Source: Lineus longissimus
Lineage: Eukaryota; Nemertea; Pilidiophora; Heteronemertea; Lineidae
Length of the DNA: 64,000 nucleotides
Direction: 5' to 3'
Assembly (NCBI RefSeq): GCF_910592395.1
Contig: NC_088309.1
Location: 4,032,501 to 4,096,500, forward strand
In this document: positions 1-11,700 of the stretch, in pieces
Layout of the letters: the number at the start of each line of letters is the position of its first letter
How positions within the stretch are numbered: the stretch's first letter is position 1
The notes under the pieces: model-generated
Database searches by the model: none
Told to the model about the DNA's origin: nothing
Seen by the model: only the letters and a program-made list of their open reading frames with translations
Translations under genes and position numbers: made by a program

Positions 1-105
1 TCAGTTCACCGCCAGTACGGTGACCTACTAACAACTAGCGCTTGTGGCGCCTGGCCGAAGTAATCTGCTCGTTACTTCGGGAAAGTCACGTGTTTTTGCA
101 ACAAG

Positions 106-414
106 ATGGCAGGTCGTCAGACTCACTCCGAGCACAACGCCACTTTGAGAATTGCCATCTATCCAGCACCTCTGACGACACCTCAAACGTCATTCTTTAC
201 TGTTCACACCATGTGTTCTGCAATCGATCCAGAGATGGAGGAACTGAAGAAAATGAAGAACCTTCGATGCCAGTACACCAGAGTCTAACAGGAATGGGGC
301 TGAACCTTACACGTCCCAATGGGCGCACATGGCAAAGATGCAATTCATTCAGCCATTCCTGTTCCCGCAAAAGAATATATAAAGGCTATCTATACCAATA
401 TGACGACATCAGAG
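106..414 (+). other. Weak candidate first exon
   Basis: An ATG at 106 lies in a good Kozak context (caacaagATGGC), 14 bases after a CACGTG E-box at 87-92. A strong donor (AGAG|GTGAGT) lies at 414/415. The frame from ATG 106 closes at 288, before the donor, so a simple coding exon does not result. Another frame is open from 42 to 872 with a single stop at 498-500 but has no early ATG. No protein family is recognised in any of the frames. This may be a first exon with a short upstream frame, or chance. Confidence 0.2.
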
Positions 415-3329
415 GTGAGTTCGGTTCATCAGTGCAATTTATATCAGATGCTATAGACACTACTGACTTGATCTATGGAGGTTTACTCCCAGCTCGTTGA
501 TCATACATGTATACTATCAAGCGCGGGCTAATTGCAAAAGATGGCTTCGCAGTCGATATCTTATTTGTTCGGATAAACGCGGAGAGAGAGGGAGACCTAC
601 CGTCTCTGTGTAGAGGGTTACCTCATCACTCCTGCGAGATCTCAAGACACTTTCCGATCACCTCAGTCACGATCCCTTCGTTTCGATCAAGCGTTCCTTT
701 CACGTCAGAAGAAAAATTGAAGCCGATTGGTAATCTGGGATTTGGGTTAGTGATGCAGGATAACGAGCTATCCATCACCAGTTCGATCTTTCTCCTCCAG
801 AACGCCGGATTCTACACATTGGGTGTCTGCGCTAGGTCCGTATCAAATAAAGACACATATAGCGCAGATTGAATGATTAAGACCTTATAAGACATTCTGG
901 CACATGGGTACCGGCTGACAAAGTGCATTTTGTGATTGTAAATAAATCATTTTTTTACCTTAGACAGGCAGTGGTTGTTACTTTATCAAACTTATCGATT
1001 ACAAGGGAAGTGGGGTGGCAGGGTGGAAGGCCGAGATGTGATCAGAGGTGGGTGGGTTAGAGGCCTCGCCATTGTACCATTCGGTATTTTCGAATGGCCA
1101 AGGTGAAGCGCAGCTCGTGCACTCCTTGGTTACTGCAGGAAAGTTTCTTGCTTACATTCCGTCTTCACAGTGGCCCACTTCTTGGCCCCTTTCCTTGTCC
1201 TAGTAGGCCTACCGAAGGGACATTGGTGATCTTATAACCGATGAAGAAGCTGTGAAGTGTCTCCTCCTCCCCATAACAAGGCTGCCCAGCCAGGCTGTAA
1301 AGGCAATTCTTTATAGCCCTGCGGTAAGGGAGTTTTCCACGAAGTTATGACCAGCCGCCAGTTGAAGCGGGGTGGGCGACACGCCACTAATCCTGTTGCC
1401 GAGGATCTGTACTGCGGCTGCACAGCTGACACGAAAACCATGGCAACGGATTGATACATTGCGGACATATCATCTCAAATCAATGGTTGACCAACGTGTT
1501 GAAAAAAAGTGACACGCCCAGCATTTAAACTTGCCGCTCCCCAAGGCATGACCCAGTTTACCTGTCCAGGTAAAATGGCTGATTTAATTTGTTTACAATG
1601 CGATAGGTTACTTCTGTCCATAACGAGGCTTGTTTGCATAATTTATTCAGCCCCGCCACCATTGAATCAACGTGGTTTATAAATCGATAAGCGCCTGTAT
1701 TCATGCAAACACGACAAGTCTCCAATATGTGTGCACTTGGTCTTTTGTGTCGGGGTATTCGAGTTTGACCAGGTTTTGTCAAGCGAACCTCACAATAGGG
1801 TGTGTTGTGACTCATTTGGGCCACCAGAGGAATTTGAATATTAGGTTGTTGTACAGGGTGGTTTGGAACACCGGATTGTTTTTTATCCTTTATAGGATTT
1901 CATTTTATTCTGCTTGGATATAATACATCGATAGGTGAGTTGGTCTAAAATCGATTAAACGCGCAACATATAGTACGGTGCAAACTTGTATAAAGCGTTA
2001 AGTGTATAAAACCAGTAAGAATTCATTTCGAATTCCCTTCCAACGGTCCGTATTAGTTTGACCTACTTCTTCACCTTCAGTATTCGTTCACGGCTTCAAC
2101 CCGGCGTCTTTTTAACATCTTAACTTCGTAATTGCACCATAGCTCAATGAAATATGTCGAACAAATATCGTTTAATGTTTACGACGCAAAACTATAATGT
2201 GCCCCAAGTTTGATATTACTGTAAATGTTGTTCTTATGAGAATGTTCTGCCATGGGAGGGTCACCATCATGCCGTGGTCATTTCTCCCATGCTGTTGATG
2301 ACGAACAGTGACTGGTGATGAGCCATCGAATGGGTGGAGTCAACGGCCCTGAGATTTCCCAGAACTGCGCAGAAAAATATGACTGTTGAAACGAAACAAT
2401 CTTAATCCGTATGAGTTTCGGGTCGAATCGCAACACTGTAACCCCGCAGTAACTACCGTGACAAAGTTAATTATTAACCAAACTCCATTTAGACCAGTGG
2501 GTATTTTAATGTCGATTTAGACTACGCTGGAACGCATTTTTCCGGTCTTTTTAACTGATTAACCTGTCGAATCTAGAAAATCATATCTTCCTTTACTGAA
2601 TCAATGACATACCTGGCATAGACAAGCGTTCGCCATTTCGACCTAGATTTTTATATTTAGGAAGAGCGACGCCGATTTTGCAATTTTCAAAACTGAAAAA
2701 GTTCATCATACGTTGCCTGTGTGACAAAGGTGTGTGGTAATTAAGAAAGACTATACATTAACTTTCATAGTAACAACAAGTTTTAATTAGAGGTAGGTGT
2801 GAATAGCCACAAAGTTTGTCGTTTCCATTCTTGCGACACTTAACTTAGTTAACACCTGGTACAAGTCCGCCATGGACCGGATATGTACATATACCTGTGT
2901 ACACCATTTTGTATGTGGATAAGGCAGCATATTCAAAAATACAATCGAAGCCAATATTTCTATGTTATATGCTCTGTAGAATGTCGGGGTCATGTTAGAC
3001 TCCGGAGACAGTCCTTATAATCATCATAACCATACTCTTGCTTGGAAGAGGCCGAGCTCGAGATCCACTGCGGCCGGAGTGTATGTTATCATGGTCCGAT
3101 ATAGGTTTCAATGGGTGAATGGGTGAGAAAGGACGATAAGAAGTTGATAGTGAACTCCTGATCATCCTGAGATTCAGGTTTTTGAGACTACTACCTTTCG
3201 AGAGGCGGAGTATATTGAAAACAACTGGTGCCGGGATGGGATATAATGTGGTTTAATGCGTATCATTAAAATGGTTATGTGGTGAAAAAGATCGTTCAGC
3301 TGCAAACATCTCGGACTAAAAAATCCGAC

Positions 3330-4066
3330 CCATATTAGATGACTATATTCAATATTTGCCGAGGAATGTATTATAGCGTAGTGGGATATCTGAAGATAAG
3401 ACAATTTGCGAAAACTCCCCATTGCCTTCTCCGTAACTCATAACTGCACTGGAGAATAACTCGGTATCGTCGCCGGGTTTAGCCGTCCGATGTCTCACAC
3501 ATGATATTGATTCTCCAGGGTATTTCATTCGTTTAAAGACCTCATCAATAAAGCTATTCCTATTTACTGTAATACCATCAACATCTCATTGAGGACACTC
3601 TCATTAACATTGACGGGCTAATGCAATGGTGGTTGTGAAGTGCAGGTTAGACATCCTGACGAAACCAGTGATTTTTAAGATACTTCCCCCTCGATATTTT
3701 TTTGTACGAGGTAGGAGCATAACAAAAACCTGAGCTCAGGATGAGGTAAGAGGATCTGTTGATCGATAGGGGCATGGCTATACACGTTACCTTCCAAAAA
3801 CTTCCCCATCAAATGGTCGAATTGGACGACTTTGAGGGTTGGGCCGTGCCATCTCATATCATGGCCCTGTTATGTCAGCTTATGCGTGTGTACATTTTAC
3901 GCGACAAATACACCAGTTAACATGTAGATAAAGGTCAACTGGCAAATTTATATGTCCATCTGTCAGACATTGAGAACGTTACAACAGCTTTTCGAGATGA
4001 AATCGGCTAATAAACAGGGCAATAATCGTCTCGTCCAGTTGGAGGTGATCCATATTAGATGACTAT
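3330..4066. repeat. Pair of 17-base direct repeats
   Basis: The word ccatattagatgactat occurs at 3330-3346 and 4050-4066 in the same orientation, and extends to 20 bases with one mismatch. The flanks differ. The pair may be a remnant of a dispersed repeat. Confidence 0.4.
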
Positions 4067-7000
4067 CAATGAAAGGGACGGGCGTGACTGACCGATCCAT
4101 GTCTTGATATCATGACCATTCCTTTGTTAAGACACTCGTCATTATAACGTTAGATACTATCGGTGACTGAGTGCAACAGGTCCGCATCTCCCCCATGCTA
4201 TTTCCTCAGCCATTAACCAATCCTTCCCTCATAACTAGAGATGAGATCGGTGAAACACACGAGGTGATCTAATGGCTTTTATTATGCTTTATGATGTTGT
4301 GTATGGTTCAGAATTCTTCGGGAGTGGTTAACAGAACTCGTCTCGAGGGAGGCGTTTCTGTTGAATTGGTCATTTGGGGCGAATATCATGAATCTCTAGG
4401 AGACAAATACGGTATGCAAGTCTGAAGATCACGCCGATGATCTGTTAATTTCTATCCACTTTTCGTTAACTTGATTTACGATAGATTTTGGACTTTGTTG
4501 AAATCATCTGGGAGTGTGGTTGGTGCAGTTGATGAAACCATTGCCAAAGTCGAAAACAACTGTGCAGCGGGAATATTTGACTCAAAGAGCTCGAAATTCA
4601 TCTCCACGTCTTCCGAAATCGGACCATATCATTGCATTAGCTATATGACCAACAGCGCTCTCAACTCAAGGACATCAAAATAGATCATGATTGATTTGTC
4701 CTTAACGAACCAGCGCAGATCTGGTTACTCAAAGATTTGTCACATCGATTCACTATTTATATTCCTTTTGAAGCTAAATGCTCAGGTTCACGATTATTGG
4801 ATTTTTCCAAAAAACCCTCTTAAATTGGCAGAAGATCCTTACTTGTTTTTCGAAAACTGCTGTTTCTACGGTCTTAAAGTTGCACCTGTCGCTATAAGCG
4901 ATATTGTGTTTGATAGGACGCTGATATGGTCTCTTTTTAAAGTTGTTTCTTTGAATATTTTTATCGTGAAATGTAGTGAATCAATTGTCGTCAGTGGTGG
5001 TATCGCATCGTTTTGTTCCAGCGGGCCTCCTTTCTTCTGCTGTGGTGTTTGACGAGGCACTGAAGATCTCATCAATCGTTCCAACGTGATCGTGGCTTTT
5101 CTGAATTGTTTCTTCAAATATTGATCACCTGTATAACGGCAAGTCAGTAATGAGAGTTTGAATGTTGTTCGAATGATTAATTTGTTTCCGAGCTCGTCCT
5201 CGTTTTAAAACTCATGTCTGGAGACCGCACCGTCTATAAAAGACCTTCTCAGTTGACGGCCTGCATGTGACATCATGTTGGTATATCGTTGGGCAGATTA
5301 TGAACAGATCAGCTTGAGGAGAAGTTGATAGTTAATTCTCTGGCTGTTAAAAGATAACGATCGCTAGATATTGTCTTCCTTTGAGAGTCGAATAGGATTC
5401 AGTCATGCTTTTTTTCAAAGTCGAAATGGCGAAGAGATCCTTAGAAGTAGTCTAAGACATGAGTGGCATTAGGTTATATCTTAATAATAGTGCATCTGCC
5501 CCTTCATCTTTGCGTTGACATTTCTTCATCACGGATGAGATGAAGCAACTTCGAGATGTACGATACCTAATCCTTCAACCGTAAACCTGGCATTATAGCT
5601 CCGCACGGATGTTGGTTCTTTCGATTATGGTGACGCATTGGGCGTATCTAGTCATGTTCCCTATCTTATTTTTGGTGCTAAATGCTTTCATAAGAGCATT
5701 TAATATCTGCTTTCAACTTTTCACTTTAACCTTTGATCTAAATTTGGCCATCATCTCCGCTAGGTGTCTTCCCTTTTCCGGTTTTTGCGTCTATATGCAA
5801 TTTCCTGTGCCACGGTAATACAGTCCACTTCACGGAGCGGTCGACATGCAAAAGGCCAAGCAAAGTTTGTTCAGTGTTTCGTTATCCCTCGTTCTTGTGA
5901 CGCGTTGGCCGACTTCGGAAAAAGTGTCTATTTCTTATACACAAGGACATGTACTTCAGACATTGAAGTTTCACCACATGAACATTTTCTTCAACTATCA
6001 ACCATCACATCCGAGTGTAATTTTGGCTCGCAACTCCCAACTACAGCACCTTCTGCTATATATAAAATCTATATTGACTTGATGATATAGCAAGTGGCCA
6101 AGATTGGTTTCAATACATAGTTCCATCACGACGTGATATGTATGTATAATGAACTGGTGCCTGAGTGACATAGTCTGATTATAGGTAAAATCGATGAGGA
6201 TATATACTCTGGCAATTCCCTCGATCAGCCAAAATGACAATCTTGATTGAAATCAATATCTAGTCCAAACTATGTTTAGCAGAAGATTGCAATATTCGGT
6301 CGACTGGGAACCAGATATGAAAACTTGGTCATTTTTGATTGGCGAGTAACAGTACAGGTTCAATCATCCCTTAATTGGAGGCTGTCAGTGTGTCTGCCGA
6401 GAGAAAAAACGCTTACGTCAGCAATTTTCTTTCGTGGCAATATCTGCCCACTGGCTCTCATTAATTTTGAGATAGACATTTATGTTCTCGTTAAACAGTG
6501 CCTTCGGCCACTGGCTACTGATGAGATTTTGAGTAAGAGTGGTGGTTACCTGAAGAACGAACGCAACACAATCTCTGCCTTAAGACGGCTTTGATATGAC
6601 GTAATAACTTGACCATCCAGACTGTCGTCTGCTCGGTCGGTATAATCATTTGATCCGTCTGTAACCTTGGCTACGAGAGATTACATCCGCCTGGCCGGTA
6701 GTTCAGGATATTATGGTCTATCATCAAGTTAATCCACATTGCAAGGAAAAAGAAAGACAATTTGACGAAGATATATCGACTATTTAAAGTGGGCCTAAAG
6801 TCAATATGGGGGCAAACTTGTTTTTATGGACAGCATCGTTGCACATGACGTTTCGATTGTCACTGTCACCAAACAAGAGCCTGTTAATTCCCATCCCATG
6901 CTCGTCCTTGCCAATTTCCTATGTCACTTGCATGCTCCTTTCCGCGCACACGTTATTGAGGTATTGCCGAGTGAACAGCTCAAAATAACTGAGAAAATTG

Positions 7001-7357
7001 ACATTCGAGATGCACATGTCATGTCCTTCCTAGGAATGCAACATGTAAAATAACCACCTCAAAGGACAATCACCTTTATCAGGCGGCGAAGCAACTACTG
7101 TTCAAAAAACATACTGTCTTGTCGATTTGAATCAATTGAATAAATTTGTTGAAAGACTGGGATCAAACTAAGGATTCCCAAGAGGATTGTAGATTTGCGA
7201 TGTTCTTGCCGAGAAAGCAGTGCCAAATATATATGTGTGTTTATTCGTCGAGAAATAGTTCTGACACATGTGGTGCATTTACAGATTTGTGCTGGGTGCT
7301 AGGTGCTTGTTTACAACGATCTATTTACATATCCGTGAAAAATCAAGGTTCAAAGAA

Positions 7358-8647
7358 TTAACTAGTGCACAGAAAATCAATCATTTCTGTTAATTCCCTA
7401 TGATTAAACGCCGCATCCCCTACGTCTCGCATGACCATCAATTCGCTAATCTGTTCCGCTAACCTATTTTGCCCGTTCTTATCATTCACTATATAAAAAA
7501 CCCTCAACATATCTCCCCAGCTGTCCACATTGTTCCTATCTAACCCATATTTTGCATACAACATGTTGACACTTCTCCCCAGTGAAGATTCACTCCCCTG
7601 ACACACAAGTTTAAAACACAAGCTGACAAATACATTCTTAGATGAAGACATACCACCCATAAAATTCATTAACCGTTTTTCTAGTTCAATTTCAATACAA
7701 AAGTCGTGAACAATGCACGGCAGTAAATCATTGTGAGTCCTGTATGGTAGATTTAAAACCCGTCGCAGACACTTCCGCCACGCAACAATCAATTCCTCCA
7801 TATAAGGCTTAGACAAGTCCAGAAGCTGGGAACCATATAAAGACATACAAAAACTTTTGAAAAGTGCGTACCTTACATGCGCATGGGCAAATCTGAACTG
7901 TGCCATTAACATGTTAGTTCTTTTGTACAAGTCATTTATTAAAAGCTCTACTCGTCTCCGATCAACACGAGGACCCAAAATAATACCGAGGTGTTCTTCC
8001 TCCATAGATATGAGTATCTGTGTGCCCTCAAAAAACAATGCCCTTGGTGGATCATCTAACCCAAAAACTAAAAATCTACTTTTTGATGCATTGAACGAAA
8101 TATTAAAGTCAATTGAAAAACAACTTGCTGTACTCAACATTTTCTTCAACCCACGTAATGAGGGTGCAAGCATGATTAGGTCGTCTGCGAAGGCAAAGAC
8201 GCCACAAAAGAGGTTACCAACATGGCACCCAAAACCAGCCTTCTTTAAATTCGCCACTAGCTCATCTATGTAAATACCAAAGAGTACAGGAGACAATACA
8301 CCACCTTGTTTCACACCATTAGAGACAGCAAATTCTGCTGAGACACATTCCCCCCATTGAACTCTCACCCGTTGTTGGGTGTATAAAGATGCCAGAAACC
8401 TTGCCGCAAACGGGCACAACCCTTTTTTAGTCAAAAGACAGAATAACTTTACAAAATGCACGCAATCAAAAGCCCGGCTAGCGTCCAGCATGACACAATA
8501 TACTGCTGTGTTACAGCTTTTATAATAATTAATGACCTCATTTACAATTGAACTGCACGCCGCCGTAGAAACACCAGTCTTAAAACCAAATTGAGCATCG
8601 GAGGTCTGTAAAACCTTCTCATACTTTTTTAAGAAAATGTTGTCCAT
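7358..8647 (-). CDS. LINE reverse transcriptase, partial
   Basis: The frame encodes 429 residues from its first Met and is open 24 codons further upstream, to 8719. Polymerase motifs appear in order: first catalytic Asp in LDASRAFD (D55), NGVKQGG at 110-116, SPVLFGIYIDE at 119-129, and the catalytic FADD at 153-156, where other families have YADD. A C-terminal region of about 270 residues follows the catalytic motif, as in LINE ORF2 proteins. The enzyme copies element RNA into DNA at the target site. Both catalytic Asp positions are present and no frameshift or stop interrupts the frame, unusual for a dead copy. It probably has no promoter of its own. The Met at 8647 is an artefact of truncation, not a true start. 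Confidence 0.88.
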   Translation of the reverse strand: MDNIFLKKYEKVLQTSDAQFGFKTGVSTAACSSIVNEVINYYKSCNTAVYCVMLDASRAFDCVHFVKLFCLLTKKGLCPFAARFLASLYTQQRVRVQWGECVSAEFAVSNGVKQGGVLSPVLFGIYIDELVANLKKAGFGCHVGNLFCGVFAFADDLIMLAPSLRGLKKMLSTASCFSIDFNISFNASKSRFLVFGLDDPPRALFFEGTQILISMEEEHLGIILGPRVDRRRVELLINDLYKRTNMLMAQFRFAHAHVRYALFKSFCMSLYGSQLLDLSKPYMEELIVAWRKCLRRVLNLPYRTHNDLLPCIVHDFCIEIELEKRLMNFMGGMSSSKNVFVSLCFKLVCQGSESSLGRSVNMLYAKYGLDRNNVDSWGDMLRVFYIVNDKNGQNRLAEQISELMVMRDVGDAAFNHRELTEMIDFLCTS

Positions 8648-8719
8648 AATTTTTCCGATGATGCTACTTAAAGAGATACCACGATAATTATCTGAGACAT
8701 TTAAAGTATACCTCCCTAC
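7358..8719 (-). mobile_element. 5'-truncated non-LTR (LINE) retrotransposon
   Basis: This is the reverse-transcriptase and 3' part of a LINE on the minus strand. The reading frame is open from just after a stop at 8720-8722 to the stop at 7358-7360, 453 codons in all. Homology begins inside the reverse-transcriptase domain: the first recognisable motif is NYRGISL, 13 codons upstream of the first Met. The endonuclease and the front of the polymerase are absent, as is usual for LINE copies that stopped early during reverse transcription. No poly(A) tail follows the stop, and I could not recognise target-site duplications. The clade cannot be settled by eye; the jockey/CR1-like group is likely. 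Confidence 0.85.
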
Positions 8720-11700
8720 TCAGATGATAGCCGGTCACCTGTCTCCTTTATCCAGCGTCAAAATGACCACTGCTGCCTTTCAATTTGAGGCGATCATCAC
8801 AAACCAATACCGCAACCATATCAGTCGGAACATGAGCCGTGTTGCGTGGAAGATCTATTGGGTGCTTGAAGCCACTCCAGCGCACCGGCTTGTTAAATGA
8901 GCGGTGAAGTCTTGGGGGCTTTAAAAACATTTTTAATCAGGTTCGAAAGTTTTCTCCAGTAAATGATGCGTGATGTTACTTTTTGCGTTTTTTTAAGCGC
9001 CGCGGTTGCTGTGACGATAACGCCATGTTGCACGTAGCCGTTGATCTTAGTTATTAAAACCAGAGTCTTTCGTAAAACCTACTCGAAAAGAAAGTGTAAC
9101 GCTTGTTGCAGTTCCGTTTTACCAGAAAGTTGACGCTGAAGAACTAATTTGTGTTAGCATCAAAAATTGCTATTATCATTCATTCCAAGTCGTTTATATG
9201 GACTGTTAGCAGAAACTGGTTTGGACGCTGGGTGAAACCCATCACGACTGACAATGATGGTTATTTCCGGCTAATGGGACCATAATTATCATCTCCGGTA
9301 TCTTAGTGTCATGTTCTAATGATGGCAATAATTTGCTCGACTTATTCGGAAGGGAAACTATTTTTAAGAATAAAGGCTGGCAGCTTTCATATTGTGATAT
9401 TGTCATAGGGACATAGATAACTGTAGGCCTCGACCAGATCGGCACTATATACAACTTGGTGGTATGATGTAAGTGTAGCCCACTTGTCCTCTGCCAGCCT
9501 GAAAACTGACCAAAATTTGTCTCGAAAAATGTTTGGTATCCCTTGGGGGGAGTTGTATTTGCCCCGACCCCACCCCAACTACGCCAGGCACTTGCTTATA
9601 AACGCCATTGAGTAATACAAATTGTTCATCCCGTTTTAATGCAGCCGTCGTAAGAAAATTGTCCATCGGCTCTTATAAATCACACATTAAAGGGTTCTAA
9701 AACCGTGAAAGAAATGAGTGTCCTCAGAGATCACTCAGACCCAATCAAACGACGATGTGGTTCATGCCCAAGAGGTGTCAGGAAATTAATAAGCATTTAG
9801 CATTCATCAGAGTGGATTAGTCTGACACTATCTTTAGATCTCATCTCCTTTCTATCTGCGGTATATTTCATTGAACTAATATCCACCATCACTCGGCGCA
9901 CTCCGATCGAGACGGGGAGAAATGTCAGGGGATGAGCAGAGATAATTATTGACATGTCTCCTCTATCATAAAGCGGTATCATGTGATTTCTGACCATGTT
10001 CCATCTCATCATTGAGGAAACCCTTTTGCATCGGCCGAGCCAATGTAATAATCCATGGCGACGGGTGGTAAACAGTAAATTGGTGGTCTGGTGAACTTCC
10101 TTTCGCTACAGGAAGCCGCGAAACAAAAATCTGTCGCACAACGCTTTCCCTGACGAGGATGCTCATGAAAGGAATTCCCGGGGCTGCAGCTAACTGGGCA
10201 CATATCGCCGATAGATTGCTTGTGCCTTTCAAGACTGCTCTAAATATATCAGTGCACTCATTTAATTAGGCCGGATATCATTATAGATGGGGTGGAAGGC
10301 AATGCTACGAAAGGGCCTTGGACACTGATGGTGATTTTTCAATGATTGTCATTACTAACCCCTTACCATGTAGTTATTGGCATTGGATCCTGGGCCATCT
10401 GATCAGATCAAACCAACTGCCATTCGTCTGACTGGATGTCCCACCTTATCCAATGAACACCCTCTTAACGCGTATGGCTTTGTTAGCGAGCTGAGGCAGT
10501 TCAGTCCTCCATCATTAGGTCTCATCCTTACGAATTCTCTTCACGAGTCAAATGATAGTACTGTACTCTGATGGTGCTTTGTAAACCCGTCATAAGCAAT
10601 GCGCTCCGCCACCTCTTGTTACTCCCACGGAAAGAACGTGTCTTGCTTTCCACGTGACTTCGAGCCTTTTGTTATCGCCAATCCCTGTCAGCCTTTTGCC
10701 AGTCATCCGCCGTTTGAGTCTTCACCATTTCGTGGACGTCAATCTCGTATCAGCGACACCGATCGGCATCAGAGCTGCCACCACGCCCGGAAAAGAACTT
10801 GTCTTTCTATCCATGTCTCTTTTACGATCCTTTGATACTCATCAATCCCATCATCACTAATCCGTCTTTCTCAGTAGGATCAAAACTAAGTCAAAGGTTT
10901 TGGTTTGACTTAATGATTTACACCATATCCAAGACTCTCATTGCTTTGATTCGGCTCAAGCAACCAGTGTCAGTGCGCTCTCGTTTCAATTAGAATTCAG
11001 TTCATGGCCCTGGTGTCTTTAACGAAATGAGCTTATAAGATACGACTTATGAAATCAGTAGACTAGTTTGCCATGCAATGTTAGGGCCGCCGTGGGAATA
11101 CGGTGTGATTTATGTGAGGATTACTCTATGACCCGCGCCTCAAGCTCGAGATCCCGGTTAAAGATGTTCCTCCGTGTCGAGATGTATATGTACTTGCAGT
11201 GACGATCTGTCTGCAAAGAATATCCGGGTGGCACCATGCAGAGTCTATCACTTTGCGTCCAATATGGACCCTAAATCGATCCATCAATAGTCTTATGGTC
11301 GATAGCCTGGCGATTGGCCTCCGCAGATTATGATTTGTAAAGATAATTGGAGCCTCATCCATCTTTTCTGGTCTGATGGAACAATGGACTTGGCTATGTA
11401 GTATCAGGAGCCAGATGTAAATAGCGAAGATTCTTACATTCATTCACTATATTGATGTTTCTTTCATACTATCTCCGGAGCCCGTGTTCCTCTTGTATTG
11501 TGGCCATACCTGGTAGGTTATTGTCGAAGCAAGAAAGGTAAATCAGACTGAGTTGATATGGAGAGGTTCAGCAGGACGCGTTCCATGTGCTCCAACATTG
11601 TCTCCTGGCATTGGCATATCCATACGTACGAAAAGTTTAGCGCGGGCAAACATACACTTTAAAGGCTGTTGGCCTTTAATTCTGAGAATCTCTGGTTTCG

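Larger units (their letters stand above)
1..7357. other. Stretch without a recognised gene
   Basis: No reading frame here resembles a family I know, apart from the weak first-exon candidate at 106-414. The sequence is CpG-rich compared with the right-hand part of the window (17 CpG by hand count in 3001-3420). A 17-base word occurs twice, at 3330-3346 and 4050-4066, and a 12-base word (agaagttgatag) recurs near 3139 and 5321, so old dispersed repeat copies may lie between 3 and 5.4 kb. Frames at 4471-5052 (plus) and 4866-5117 (minus) overlap each other and match nothing I recognise. Confidence 0.6.

Noticed and set aside
4471-5117. Adjacent plus-strand frames and an overlapping minus-strand frame, considered as a gene remnant
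   Set aside because: No family resemblance in either direction, stops between the parts, and no consistent splice sites.
7857-8273. 138-codon plus-strand frame
   Set aside because: Antisense shadow of the reverse transcriptase.
8748-8930. 60-codon minus-strand frame upstream of the LINE, considered as more of the element
   Set aside because: It is in a different frame from the reverse transcriptase and shows no endonuclease or polymerase motif.
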